Source of the DNA: Hyphomicrobiales bacterium
Lineage (GTDB): Bacteria > Pseudomonadota > Alphaproteobacteria > Rhodospirillales > JACKKN01
Length of the DNA stretch: 64,000 nt
Assembly: GCA_024236415.1 (NCBI GenBank)
Contig: JACKKN010000015.1
Location: 1 to 64,000 of the forward strand
Direction of reading: 5' to 3'
The translations under genes and the position numbers were made by a program. Positions 1 through 8,762 of this stretch are shown here, one piece after another (positions within the stretch are counted from its first letter, which is position 1; every line of letters begins with the position of its first letter). The notes beneath the pieces are model-generated. The model saw nothing but the letters and a program-made list of their open reading frames with translations. It made no database searches and had not been told where the DNA came from.

Positions 1-1608
1 CCGGCGTCGGAGTTGCTGAAACGGATCGCGGCGGAGAAGGCGCAGTTGGTAAAGGCAGGGGAGATCAGGAAGTCGAGACCGATTGCCCATATAGCCGACG
101 ACGAACTGCTTTTCGACCTTTCGCCCGGATGGGTCTGGGTGCGTCTTGGGCAACTTAGCCAGTTCGTGACCAGTGGCTCCCGTGATTGGGCCAAGTATTA
201 CGCGGATGAAGGTGCAATATTCGTTCGGATGGGCAATCTATCAAAGGATGATTACCGCCTTCGCTTGAACAGCATTCAGCGGGTGAGTCCTCCTTCTAGT
301 GGTGAGGGCACACGCACACGCTTGGAAGGCGGCGACATACTCATTTCAATTACGGGCGACGTTGGGATGCTGGGGCTGATCCCGGATGACTTCGGTGAAG
401 CGTATATCAACCAGCACACGGCGATGGTGCGCCCGATGCCCGAAATGAAAGGGCGCTATCTGCCGGAGCTGTTCCGCTCACCCTTTGCCCAAGACCAATT
501 TAATGCACCGCAGAGGGGTATCAAGAACAGTTTTCGGCTGACGGATGTAACGCAGTTCATTGTCCCCCTCCCACCCCTCGCCGAGCAGCGTCGGATCGTG
601 GCGAAGATGGACGAACTGATGGCGCTGCTGGACCGCCTGGAGGCGACTCGCACCGCGCGCGAGGCCACCCGCGACCGGCTGACCGCCGCCAGCCTCGCCC
701 GCCTGACCGCGCCCGAAACGGACGACGAGGCCTTCCCCGCCCACGCCCGCTTCGCCCTCGACGCACTCCCCGCGCTCACCGCCCGCCCCGACCAGATCAA
801 GCATCTCCGCCAGTCCATCCTTAACCTCGCCGTGCGTGGGAAACTGGTGGAACAGGACCCGGCCGATGAGCCGGCGTCGGAACTGTTGAAGCGGATCGCC
901 ACGGCCAAGGCAGCAGCCCAACGCGAGACTGGTGACGCAAGGATCAAGCCCGCTCCGTCACCAGACCCTGATGCGCTGCAAATGGAGTTGCCACCCGGCT
1001 GGTCTGCCGAGAGCTTCGAAAACCTGTTTCTCTTCATCGATTATCGCGGCAAAACGCCACCAAAAACCACAGAAGGCACTCCGCTAATAACGGCCAAGAA
1101 CGTTAGAATGGGTAGCCTCGACCGGGAGCCCAGAGAGTTCATTGCCGAGAATACATTTAAGACTTGGATGACACGGGGTTTCCCGCAACTCGGCGACCTG
1201 TTCTTCACGACTGAGGCGCCGCTTGCGAACATCTGCATTAACGACATTGAGGAACCGTTCGCTCTCGCGCAGCGGGTGATCTGTTTTCAGCCGTATGCGG
1301 AAATCGACACGCGCTATCTGATGTTCGCGATCATGAGCGATGTCATTCAAAGCCTTCTCGAAGAGCATTCCACAGGCCTGACCGCAAAGGGTATCAAGGC
1401 CGCCAAGCTCAAGCCGCTACCGTTGCCGATCCCACCCCTCGCCGAACAACACCGCATCGTGGCGAAGATGGATGCACTCATGATCCTCTGCAACCGGCTG
1501 GAGGCCGCCCTCGCCACCGCCGACGCCACCTGCCAACGCCTCCTCGAAGCCCTGCTGCACGAGGCACTCTTCCCCGCTCCCGAGACCGTCACAAAGGCGG
1601 CGGAATGA
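1..1608 (+). CDS. hsdS: Type I restriction specificity subunit HsdS (5' end outside window)
   Basis: HsdS is the DNA-recognition subunit of a type I restriction-modification complex, where it binds HsdM and HsdR. The frame is open from base 1, so the start is upstream. The visible 535 residues show the two-fold HsdS layout: a PASELLKRIA segment at residue 2 and again near 291, each followed by a variable target-recognition domain and then a conserved helix, PLPPLAEQRRIVAKMDELM near 190 and PLPIPPLAEQHRIVAKMDAL near 475. Each recognition domain would read one half of a bipartite site. The gene overlaps the next one by ATGA, so the two are probably translationally coupled. HsdM and HsdR are not in the window. 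Confidence 0.93.
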   Translation, partial: PASELLKRIAAEKAQLVKAGEIRKSRPIAHIADDELLFDLSPGWVWVRLGQLSQFVTSGSRDWAKYYADEGAIFVRMGNLSKDDYRLRLNSIQRVSPPSSGEGTRTRLEGGDILISITGDVGMLGLIPDDFGEAYINQHTAMVRPMPEMKGRYLPELFRSPFAQDQFNAPQRGIKNSFRLTDVTQFIVPLPPLAEQRRIVAKMDELMALLDRLEATRTAREATRDRLTAASLARLTAPETDDEAFPAHARFALDALPALTARPDQIKHLRQSILNLAVRGKLVEQDPADEPASELLKRIATAKAAAQRETGDARIKPAPSPDPDALQMELPPGWSAESFENLFLFIDYRGKTPPKTTEGTPLITAKNVRMGSLDREPREFIAENTFKTWMTRGFPQLGDLFFTTEAPLANICINDIEEPFALAQRVICFQPYAEIDTRYLMFAIMSDVIQSLLEEHSTGLTAKGIKAAKLKPLPLPIPPLAEQHRIVAKMDALMILCNRLEAALATADATCQRLLEALLHEALFPAPETVTKAAE

Positions 1609-3098
1609 CACTCGCCATCCAGGACGCCGAAGCGGTGCTCCGGGCACGATTGGGGGAGCCTGCCAAGCCACCAACTGACTACGTGATCGGCTTCTTGACG
1701 CCGGCCGGCAAGGTCTTGGCCATTCACCGCGAAGCGAGCGAAACCCGCATTTGGTTCCAGCCACCCGCACCACCTGATCTTGACGGAATCGTCTTCATGG
1801 ACAGCCCGTCGAACGGTAACTCCAACCTAAACGGCCCTCTCCAACCCCTTCGCGGGTCGACCACGCTCCGCGTCGAAGTCGACAGTCCCGATGCGCTCAA
1901 CCGCTTCCTAGACTGGTATCTGGCCAGCGGCCCATGGTATTCCGACCGACCACATTCTGTGGTACCGGCGATAAGTGGCTTCGACGCTGCCTACCGAAGA
2001 TTTCAGGAACTAATCACTGCCAAATCCGGCGACCCATTTCGCGGATTTGACGAAGGCCTTGCCGCCGTTTGGGAGAACTATAAACCGCGTCTGCGTGATC
2101 ATGCCCGAGCGTTTCTGGATACCGAGTTGTGGTCAGAGGTTGAAGTCGGCTCGGGCGAAATCCTGAAAAGGACAATCGATGCGATCGAGATCCAGGACAA
2201 CCGTCTCAACCTGACCAACAACCTTGTTTTCTGGCAGAACCGTTACGGCCACGCCAACCGCGATCACCGGCTGCTGCTGGAGGCGGTCAATAATGAGAAA
2301 CTGCGTGCCGAGATCGAGAAACTACTATTCGACCTCTATCGGGGTGGCACCGAAGAAGGAGACGCCTTCGAACAGCTCAGCGGATTGACTGGTGGAAAGT
2401 ATCCGCTCCTCGCCTATCTGTTTTTCCTTAAGGACATGGATCGGTTCATGCCGATTCAACCGACCGGATTCGACCGCGCGTTTCGAACCCTTGGGATCGA
2501 GTTTTCCACCTTACGACAATGCAATTGGGATAACTACGTCACGTACAATGCAACGCTCGAAGCACTGCGCCCGCTGATCGCAGAAGCCGCCTCCCTCGAG
2601 CATGTCGAGTTAGTCGACGCGCATTCCTTCTGCTGGATCTTCTCATCGCTGATTAAGGAAGAGACTCGGGGCGGGCTCGCAGGAATGCCCAGCCGCAAAG
2701 ACGAAGGGCGTGTTTTGGGCAGCCGAGAGAAATCTATTGTTGCGATGCGATATTCAGTCGAAAACACCGTACGGAATGCTAACGGTCAAATCGTAGAGCG
2801 GACTGTGAAAAACAAGGATCTGAGGATGACTTCGGCCGAGCTTGAACAACATATTTATTACTTGTTGGATTTTCAGGGAAACTGTTGTGCGCTCACCGGC
2901 ATCCCCTTCGATTTTCTCGGACCTGAATCGGACAAGAGTTTGCTCCCGTCTCTAGATCGGATCGACAGCAACGGTCACTACGAAGCCGGAAATCTTCAAG
3001 TTGTCTGTCAGTTCATCAATTTCTGGAAAAGCGACAGCGAAAACGAAGAATTCAAGCGCCTTTTGATGCTGGTTCGAGGCGAGGAGACGGCGGGATGA
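1605..3098 (+). CDS. HNH-motif protein coupled to hsdS
   Basis: This is a 497-residue protein of unrecognised overall family. The last 75 residues look like an HNH nuclease core: CALTG near residue 428, then SLDRIDSNGHYEAGNLQVVC and an Asn-containing helix near 470. The layout matches HNH proteins in which LDRID is followed by Y-x-x-x-N-x-Q-x-VC. The middle (about 235-345) is helical and contains DAHSFCWIF. The N-terminal 110 residues may be a small beta-rich domain. ATGA overlaps with both neighbours place it in one translationally coupled unit with hsdS and the PLD-type gene. A role in DNA restriction is inferred from the motif and context. Confidence 0.75.
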   Translation: MTLAIQDAEAVLRARLGEPAKPPTDYVIGFLTPAGKVLAIHREASETRIWFQPPAPPDLDGIVFMDSPSNGNSNLNGPLQPLRGSTTLRVEVDSPDALNRFLDWYLASGPWYSDRPHSVVPAISGFDAAYRRFQELITAKSGDPFRGFDEGLAAVWENYKPRLRDHARAFLDTELWSEVEVGSGEILKRTIDAIEIQDNRLNLTNNLVFWQNRYGHANRDHRLLLEAVNNEKLRAEIEKLLFDLYRGGTEEGDAFEQLSGLTGGKYPLLAYLFFLKDMDRFMPIQPTGFDRAFRTLGIEFSTLRQCNWDNYVTYNATLEALRPLIAEAASLEHVELVDAHSFCWIFSSLIKEETRGGLAGMPSRKDEGRVLGSREKSIVAMRYSVENTVRNANGQIVERTVKNKDLRMTSAELEQHIYYLLDFQGNCCALTGIPFDFLGPESDKSLLPSLDRIDSNGHYEAGNLQVVCQFINFWKSDSENEEFKRLLMLVRGEETAG

Positions 3099-4288
3099 CG
3101 ATCCGCCTGGTTGACGCTGGATGGGGGGCTGAACTGACCAATGCACTGCGCGCGGACGCCAGCGAACTTCGGATCATATGCCCCTTTATCAAGGTTGGTG
3201 CTCTTGATCGACTAATGTCACTTGGACCGGCAAACACTCAAGTCATAACGCGCTTCAACCTCGCGGACTTCGCCGAGGGTGTCAGCGATGTGGCAGCGCT
3301 GCGGATCTTGCTCGATGCAGGTGCGCGCGTCCGGGGCATCCGCAACCTGCACGCAAAGCTCTACCTGTTCGGCGCCAGCAGGGCGATCATCACCTCGGCC
3401 AATCTCACGCAGTCGGCGCTCGACAACAACCACGAGTTCGGCCTGGTCGCCGAGGATGCGACGATCATTGCGACCTGCCACGCCTATTTCAATGACCTGT
3501 GGAGGCACGGAAAAATTGACCTTGTGCCCAATCAGGTCGATGCCTGGGCGGAAACTGTCACCCGCCATCGCGCCATGGGCGGACGTTCGAACAATCGAGC
3601 GGGCCTAGGAGATTTCGGAGCCGACGCCGGCGTTGCCCCGCCGCCACCCGTTGGGGTCGCGACAGCGGCCACCGACGCGCCTCAGGCGTTCGTAAAGTTT
3701 CTTGGTGCCGCCAATAATCGCGTTCCAATTTCGTGCCCGACAATGGAAGAGATCGAGCGTGCAGGCTGCCATTGGGCCGTCGCCTACCCAGCCACAAAGC
3801 GGCCGCGAAGTGTTAACGACGATGCCGTCATCTTCATTGCCCGGCTTATCAAGCACCCTAAAGATATTCGCATCTTCGGCCGTGCCCTCGGCATGGCTTA
3901 CAAACCAGGACGTGATGATGCGAGTGCAGCAGACATTGATTTGAGACCGTGGAAATTAACCTGGTCTCGATACGTTCGCGTGCACCAAGCAAGATTCGTC
4001 GCCGGAACGATGGCGAATGGCGTTTCTCTTGACGAACTGATGGCCACATTGGGCGCCAATGCTTTTGCCGCGACACAACGAAATGCGGAACGCGGCGAAG
4101 GCAACACCAACCCGCGAAAGGCCTTTATGCAACAAGCGGCCGTTGAGCTTTCTAAAGAGGGACTGGTCTGGCTCAGTGAAAAGCTCCAAGCCGCGTTTGA
4201 GGCTCACGGGATGGTGCCGCAAGTTGAACTGGACCAATTGGACTGGCCACAACTGCCACCTGGACCTGAAACGGACGATGGCGGTTAA
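3095..4288 (+). CDS. PLD-type nuclease-like protein
   Basis: The 397-residue protein has one phospholipase-D-type active-site signature, NLHAKLYLFGASRAIITSANLT at about residues 84-105 (His-x-Lys, then the Ser/Asn-rich strand), as in single-HKD nucleases that work as dimers. The preceding strand, ADASELRIICPFI, fits the start of a PLD fold. The C-terminal half (about 190-390) has no family I recognise; it contains a tryptophan-rich region near 285 and ends acidic. The first codon overlaps the stop of the preceding HNH gene (ATGA), and the next gene begins 2 bases after its stop. DNA cleavage within a defence operon is inferred. Confidence 0.75.
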   Translation: MTIRLVDAGWGAELTNALRADASELRIICPFIKVGALDRLMSLGPANTQVITRFNLADFAEGVSDVAALRILLDAGARVRGIRNLHAKLYLFGASRAIITSANLTQSALDNNHEFGLVAEDATIIATCHAYFNDLWRHGKIDLVPNQVDAWAETVTRHRAMGGRSNNRAGLGDFGADAGVAPPPPVGVATAATDAPQAFVKFLGAANNRVPISCPTMEEIERAGCHWAVAYPATKRPRSVNDDAVIFIARLIKHPKDIRIFGRALGMAYKPGRDDASAADIDLRPWKLTWSRYVRVHQARFVAGTMANGVSLDELMATLGANAFAATQRNAERGEGNTNPRKAFMQQAAVELSKEGLVWLSEKLQAAFEAHGMVPQVELDQLDWPQLPPGPETDDGG

Positions 4289-4290
4289 CC

Positions 4291-5211
4291 ATGGGCATCA
4301 ACCTCGTCATCGCTGTCACCGACGGTGACTGGTTCGAGATGCTGCGGCGGCAGCCGGACCTGGGCGAGGTCAATTTCTGGGCGCCGTCGGCGGCGAACTT
4401 CCGGGCGCTCCAGCCGGGCGAGCTGTTTCTGTTCAAGCTGCACGCGCCGCGCAATTTCATCGTCGGCGGCGGCATCTTCGCCTATGCCAACGCATTGCCC
4501 TGTTCGCTGGCCTGGGAGGCGTTCGGGGTGGCGAACGGCGCGCGCTCGGCGCGGGAAATGCGGGCGCGCATTGCCAAGTACCGCCGGGCGGCACCGGACG
4601 ACCGCAGCGACTTTGCCATCGGCTGCCGCATCCTGACCCAGCCGTTCTTTCTCGACGAGGCCGACTGGATCCCCGTGCCGGATAGCTGGTCGCCGACCAT
4701 CGTCTCGTTCAAGACCTACAACACGGCCGACGTCGACGGGTTGGCCCTGTGGGAAGCAGTCAACGACCGCCTGAGCCGGCGCCCGGTCGCTGGCCTGGCG
4801 GAAGACCAGGCGCGGTTCGGCGCGCCGCATCTGATCCGGCCGCGCTTGGGACAGGGCGCCTTCCGAGTTCTGGTGACGGACATCTACGAACGGCGCTGCG
4901 CCGTGACCCGGGAAAGGACCCTGCCGGCGCTGGAGGCGGCGCACATCCGGCCCTATGGCGATGGTGGTGTCCACGAGGCCCGGAACGGCCTGCTGCTTCG
5001 CCGCGACATCCACAGCCTGTTCGACGCCGGCTACGTCACCGTGACGCCCGAGCTCCATTTCGAGGTCAGCCGGAGGATCAAGGAAGAATTCGAAAACGGT
5101 CGGGACTATTACGCGCTGCACGGCCGCCTCATACGTGCGCCTGAAGACACCTCGCTGAGCCCCGACCCCGATGCCCTTATCTGGCACAACGACCATTGTT
5201 TCAGGGAGTAG
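4291..5211 (+). CDS. HNH endonuclease with PUA/EVE-like N-terminal domain
   Basis: This 306-residue protein has two parts. Residues 1 to about 165 resemble a PUA-superfamily (EVE-like) module, with the run FKLHAPRNFIVGGGIFA; such folds read modified bases. Residues about 195-260 hold an HNH core: CAVTRERTLPALEAAHIRPY, then N-G-LLLRRDIHSLFDAGYVTV. This arrangement occurs in putative modification-dependent restriction enzymes, so cleavage of DNA with modified bases is a reasonable inference but is not shown here. It starts 2 bases after the PLD-type gene and is the last intact gene of the operon. Confidence 0.8.
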   Translation: MGINLVIAVTDGDWFEMLRRQPDLGEVNFWAPSAANFRALQPGELFLFKLHAPRNFIVGGGIFAYANALPCSLAWEAFGVANGARSAREMRARIAKYRRAAPDDRSDFAIGCRILTQPFFLDEADWIPVPDSWSPTIVSFKTYNTADVDGLALWEAVNDRLSRRPVAGLAEDQARFGAPHLIRPRLGQGAFRVLVTDIYERRCAVTRERTLPALEAAHIRPYGDGGVHEARNGLLLRRDIHSLFDAGYVTVTPELHFEVSRRIKEEFENGRDYYALHGRLIRAPEDTSLSPDPDALIWHNDHCFRE

Positions 5212-5223
5212 GGGTAAGTCTCG

Positions 5224-5538
5224 ATGCGCGACACCGACCTGGACACCCTGATGCGGATGGCGGCTTTCGAACACGTTCGAAATCTGGCCGACATCTACGA
5301 CCATCTGACCGCCACGGAACTGAATCCGGGGTTCGTCTTCGAGGGCCAACTGCTTGGCATTGATCCCGACTATCGGCTGCATGTTTCCGACCAGGTGCTC
5401 GACCAGGACGACGGGCCGATGCTTGAGGCGCTCGAGCAGTTGAATGGACAATCCCTGCACCTGCTGCACCGCGCCAAGGACCGACCTGACCGCGACTGGC
5501 TCGCCAAGCGGTTCGAGCAGTTCAAGGCGGTGGTATGA
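5224..5538 (+). pseudogene. Internally deleted remnant of an HNH endonuclease gene
   Basis: The 104-residue frame joins the two ends of a familiar HNH endonuclease of roughly 300 residues. Residues about 12-42 (MAAFEHVRNLADIYDHLTAT to GFVFEG) are the usual N-terminus. From about residue 44 (LLGIDPDYRLHVSD through RFEQFKAVV) the sequence is the usual C-terminus that follows the HNH motif. The whole middle, including the Cys/His/Asn nuclease core, is absent, and the joint lies near base 5350. The frame is kept, so a short protein may still be made, but no catalytic residues remain. The family comparison is from memory of the family, not from a search. Confidence 0.7.
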
Positions 5539-5643
5539 GCGTTCGCCGACTTCCCCACAAACCTTGTGGCCGGGAAGGGCAGGTTGAAATGGCAGGGGAA
5601 GGGGGCGACGAGTTATGAACGCTGTTTAATTTCGACTCCGCTA

Positions 5644-5670
5644 CGCGTACGCGCGCAAGGCGCGTACGTG
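5644..5670. repeat. Hairpin in the gap between convergent modules
   Basis: An 11-bp stem with one G-T pair (5644-5654 with 5660-5670) closes a GCAAG loop. It sits in the 173-bp gap between the plus-strand defence genes and the minus-strand module. No T-run follows, so a terminator role is only possible. The rest of 5539-5711 shows no gene that I can support. Confidence 0.5.
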
Positions 5671-5711
5671 CAGGTCCATGGACTGGGAGTTCGATTCCAC
5701 GAGGTGTTTCA

Positions 5712-6155
5712 TCATTCGCGTTCGAACTGCTGTTCGGCCTTCCGGAACCTGGAATCCAGAGCCGGTTTCATGCCGTAGATCATGGCGACCGCAGATTTGA
5801 ACTCTTCCTTCGTCATCCCGCAGGTGGCCACGCGGCGGTCGAGCTTCGCCAAGAGGTCGGCGTGGGGCGGCCAGATGCCGTGGTCACGGTGGATCAGGCG
5901 GACACGGAGTGCCTGCACGTGGCTGTGGTCGACCTCGGTGCCGATGTCCATGCGGCCCATCGCGGAGTCTTTTGCGCTCTGGCGGATGATGCGGCGGGCC
6001 TCGGCAACCGGCTGGGCCGCGCGGCGGATGCGGGCCAGGGCAGATCGCCGGCGTTCCGGCGAAAGCTTGGCATGGCACTCCAGCAGTTGAACCGCGGCCT
6101 TGAGAGTTCGCCGGCGGCGGGGGCTGATGTCTGTCGATTTCAATTCGTAACCCAT
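5712..6155 (-). CDS. Hypothetical protein of the element
   Basis: This is a 147-residue, basic, largely helical protein rich in Arg and Lys, with no family I recognise. The C-terminal part (MTKEEFKSAVAMIYGMKPAL) looks like a compact helical unit. There is no signal peptide or membrane segment. It is the last gene of the minus-strand module and converges on the defence operon. No good Shine-Dalgarno sequence precedes the chosen ATG, so the true start may lie further in. No function can be given. Confidence 0.5.
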   Translation of the reverse strand: MGYELKSTDISPRRRRTLKAAVQLLECHAKLSPERRRSALARIRRAAQPVAEARRIIRQSAKDSAMGRMDIGTEVDHSHVQALRVRLIHRDHGIWPPHADLLAKLDRRVATCGMTKEEFKSAVAMIYGMKPALDSRFRKAEQQFERE

Positions 6156-6313
6156 TGAAATTATGTCGCCATTTCTGCGGAAGTTGATCTCCGGGTAGGT
6201 AGGGCGCCTGGAAGAAGGAGAAATGCTTCTGCGGCCGAAAAATCTGACCTGGCCTGCGACCAGACATTCACCGCCTCAAAAGATCGCGGTTGATCTGGGG
6301 CATGCAGGACACC

Positions 6314-6348
6314 CGGACACGCCCCCCCTTAAGGGGGGGGCGTGTCCG
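6314..6348. repeat. Large GC-rich palindrome downstream of the ATPase gene
   Basis: Seventeen bases at 6314-6330 (CGGACACG, seven C, TT) pair with 6331-6348 (AA, eight G, CGTGTCCG); the only flaw is one extra G. It lies 52 bases past the stop of the ATPase gene. There is no T-run, so it could be a strong RNA hairpin limiting transcript decay, or a protein-binding palindrome. The rest of the 6156-6399 gap shows no gene. Confidence 0.6.
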
Positions 6349-6399
6349 TTCGGAATGTCCGTGGTCGAGCCGGAAAAGGGGCGGCTTCGCGGACATGCG

Positions 6400-7551
6400 C
6401 TAGGCCCCTTTTGCCCAGGCAGCCCTATCCTGCAACCAAAACAGTCCGTTCCGGTGCGCCACGTGGCCCTTGTCCAGAAGGGCATCTCGCGCCCGGGCGA
6501 ATGTCTTTTCCTTCTCCCCGAGGTCTTCTCCGGGCTTCAGCGCAAGGAACTCGGACAGCCAGTCTTTGCTCAGGACGCCATGGGCGCCTTCGGGGACACC
6601 GGACTTGCCGGTGGCCGGCTCGCCACGCTCCGCCAGGACGTTCAACAGCGCGGTATAGGCAACGCGGATGTCACCATGCAGCGACTTGTCGTCTCGCCGG
6701 CCTGACGGTGCAACGTGCTCAACGACACAGGAGGTCACCTGTCTTCCGCGCCGGTCGAGGCCTAACTCGACTTCCATCAGGGTGAAGCCGAATTCACCTT
6801 CGGCAGGCAGGTCTCGCTGCTTGGTGACCCGAGCCGTGACGACGCCCGTCTGTTCAGACCGGGTCACTTCGACCTCTGTGTCAGCGGCGGCGCGCAAAAG
6901 GGAATGACCACGAGCGCCCTTGTCGACGTCTTTGCCGCTGTGATGGATCAGCATCACATGAGCACCGGTCTCGTTGATGATGCCGCCAACGGACTTCACA
7001 AACATGCCCATGTCGGTGGAATGGTTTTCGTCCTTTCCTCCGAACGCGCGGGAAAGGGTATCGACAACGACAAGTTGAATGGGAGCCTTCGCGGCATTGC
7101 CAATGATCTTGATGGTCTCGATCAGTCGCTTGGTGTCGAGGCCGTCGACGAGATCGATGGAGGCCGGGATCACCGCGAACGGGGCGTGTTTGCTGTTGTC
7201 ACCGTGTCGCTGCCGGATGGCCGCGATTCGGTTCGTGATGCCGCTGACGCCTTCCAGCGCAAGATACACGGCAACTCCCTGTTCGACCTCCCGATCAAAC
7301 CACTTCCGGCCGGTCGCGACGTGGAACGCCAGATCCAAGGCCAGAAAGGACTTCCCGCAGTTGGCCGGACCATAGACGACCGACATCGCGCCTTTGCACA
7401 GGAACCCCGTGACAAAATCCGCGGTTTCCAGCATTGGGCCGACGTCATCAGCCCACATGAAATCAATCGGCGTCTTGGGATTGGGCAGGGTGTTGCGGAC
7501 CCAGTTGTCATCGATCTCGTCGCGCACGGCTTTGTCCGACCTGTCACCCAT
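6400..7551 (-). CDS. RepA/AAA_25-type ATPase, putative replicative helicase
   Basis: This 383-residue P-loop protein resembles hexameric RecA-fold helicases of the RSF1010 RepA type. The Walker A motif GPANCGKSF is at 61-69, the Walker B strand QLVVVDTLSRAF ends near 170 with Asp164, and a histidine motif (HVMLIHHSGKD) is near 198-208. It would unwind DNA for replication of the element. The ATG at 7551 was chosen because it overlaps the end of the primase gene (ATGGGTGA), although the frame is open 32 codons further upstream. Helicase and primase side by side are the usual replication pair of phage-like elements. Confidence 0.82.
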   Translation of the reverse strand: MGDRSDKAVRDEIDDNWVRNTLPNPKTPIDFMWADDVGPMLETADFVTGFLCKGAMSVVYGPANCGKSFLALDLAFHVATGRKWFDREVEQGVAVYLALEGVSGITNRIAAIRQRHGDNSKHAPFAVIPASIDLVDGLDTKRLIETIKIIGNAAKAPIQLVVVDTLSRAFGGKDENHSTDMGMFVKSVGGIINETGAHVMLIHHSGKDVDKGARGHSLLRAAADTEVEVTRSEQTGVVTARVTKQRDLPAEGEFGFTLMEVELGLDRRGRQVTSCVVEHVAPSGRRDDKSLHGDIRVAYTALLNVLAERGEPATGKSGVPEGAHGVLSKDWLSEFLALKPGEDLGEKEKTFARARDALLDKGHVAHRNGLFWLQDRAAWAKGA

Positions 7552-8443
7552 GGTCGCACCCCCGCAACCGGTCGTTCCAGTCGATCCCGGCCGTTTCGGG
7601 TTTCGCGACGACAACTTCTGCGCCGGCCCTGTCCCAACGGTGGGCAAGTTGCTCCGCGGCTCGAATCCCGGCGTTGTCGTGATCCGCGAGAATGGTGAGA
7701 GCTTCGATGCCCCACAAGATGGGAAACGCGGCTAGGTTGCCAGCATCCAGACAGGCCCAAGCCGGATACCCCACGGCGATGCCGGTCAAGGCGGTCTCGA
7801 TCCCCTCGGCAACCGCCAGGCCAAGAGCGACGTCCTCGTCGGGGATCAGCTTGATGCAGCCCCCGCGCTTGCTGCCGTGGATAATCCTGGGGGCTTCGAA
7901 CGGGGCCTTGGTCTCGCCGGTGATCGACAGGAAAGTCAGGTGCACACCCTGGAATTCGTTGCTCCCGATGCCGACGATCGGCGCGACCATGGCCGGCCCG
8001 TCGACCTTTTCCAACGGGTGCCATACGGCTTGGTCATATCGCAGAGGGCAGCTGGACGGCAGCCGCAGACCGCGACCGTCAAGGTAGCGCTCGACGATCG
8101 TACCGGCGGCCGAGCGGGATTTTTCGAAGATTTGGCGCGCGCGCTGGATCTTATCGACACGGTTGGCGGTGGGCGGGGCCAAGGAAGCGGAGGCCTGGGG
8201 GAGACCACAGCGGTTGCGCGCCCAGGCATGCGCCTCGTCCGCCGACAGGCCAGCCACCCTGGTCAGGAGATCGATGACGCCACCGCCCTCCCCGATTTCG
8301 TGATCGAAGTAGCAGCCCTTCGACAGGTCCACGGACAGCGAGCCCTTACGACCGAAACGCAGGTTCCGGCGCGTCGACAGGACCTTGTTCGCGGCGCCGA
8401 GGAACTGGCAGCAGGCGGCGGACATCAAGCGGGAGTGGCTCAC
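7544..8443 (-). CDS. Toprim-domain primase
   Basis: This is a 299-residue DNA primase-like protein. The N-terminus (about 30-80) has the FDHEIGEGGGVIDLL run seen in P4-type and plasmid primases, although the usual zinc cysteines are not obvious. The Toprim core is clear: AVAEGIETALTG with Glu213, and LTILADHDNAG with Asp254 and Asp256, which bind the catalytic metals. It starts with GTG one base after the stop of the preceding small gene (TAGCGTG) and overlaps the ATPase gene by 8 bases, so the three form an operon. It probably makes primers for replication of the excised element. Confidence 0.85.
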   Translation of the reverse strand: MSHSRLMSAACCQFLGAANKVLSTRRNLRFGRKGSLSVDLSKGCYFDHEIGEGGGVIDLLTRVAGLSADEAHAWARNRCGLPQASASLAPPTANRVDKIQRARQIFEKSRSAAGTIVERYLDGRGLRLPSSCPLRYDQAVWHPLEKVDGPAMVAPIVGIGSNEFQGVHLTFLSITGETKAPFEAPRIIHGSKRGGCIKLIPDEDVALGLAVAEGIETALTGIAVGYPAWACLDAGNLAAFPILWGIEALTILADHDNAGIRAAEQLAHRWDRAGAEVVVAKPETAGIDWNDRLRGCDHG

Positions 8444-8444
8444 G

Positions 8445-8675
8445 CTACCGCGCCTCCCCCCACAGGCGAAGGGGCTCGGCGTCGATCATCTGCCGCAGTT
8501 CCTGGCGGGTCGGCCAGGACCAGTGGCGCGCGAGCATCGGCGTCTTCTCCTCGTCGATCGCCGTCGCCAACGCGGCATAGAGTTCCCGGATGTGCTTGGG
8601 CAGCGGCCGGCGGGGATCGCGTGGGCAAGCGCAAGCCCGAGGCAGCTTCTTGACTTGAACGTGCGAGGACGTCAT
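8445..8675 (-). CDS. Small hypothetical protein before the primase
   Basis: This 76-residue protein has a basic N-terminus and the helical segment PLPKHIRELYAALATAIDEE, followed by a Trp-rich stretch (ARHWSWPTRQELRQM). I do not recognise the family. Its TAG is followed after one base by the GTG of the primase gene, which supports translation as part of the replication operon. There are no membrane segments. A role as a replication or regulatory accessory is only suggested by position. Confidence 0.6.
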   Translation of the reverse strand: MTSSHVQVKKLPRACACPRDPRRPLPKHIRELYAALATAIDEEKTPMLARHWSWPTRQELRQMIDAEPLRLWGEAR

Positions 8676-8715
8676 TTTCGTGAAACCATTTCCTTGCCAG
8701 GAATGGAAATCGGAT

Positions 8716-8757
8716 AGAAAAAATCACCCCGCCGCGCGTCACCGTGGCGGGGTTTTC
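8716..8757. terminator. Bidirectional rho-independent terminator
   Basis: A 7-bp stem CCCCGCC (8726-8732) pairs with GGCGGGG (8745-8751). On the plus strand TTTTCTTT follows. On the minus strand six T (bases 8722-8717) follow. It would end transcripts of the AlpA-like gene that stops at 8763. Confidence 0.8.
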
Positions 8758-8762
8758 TTTGG

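Noticed and set aside
5686..5705. T-loop-like GAGTTCGATTCC sequence, possible tRNA remnant or second attachment site
   Set aside because: The flanking bases do not form a T stem, and it does not match the tRNA-Asn fragment at 11340-11388.
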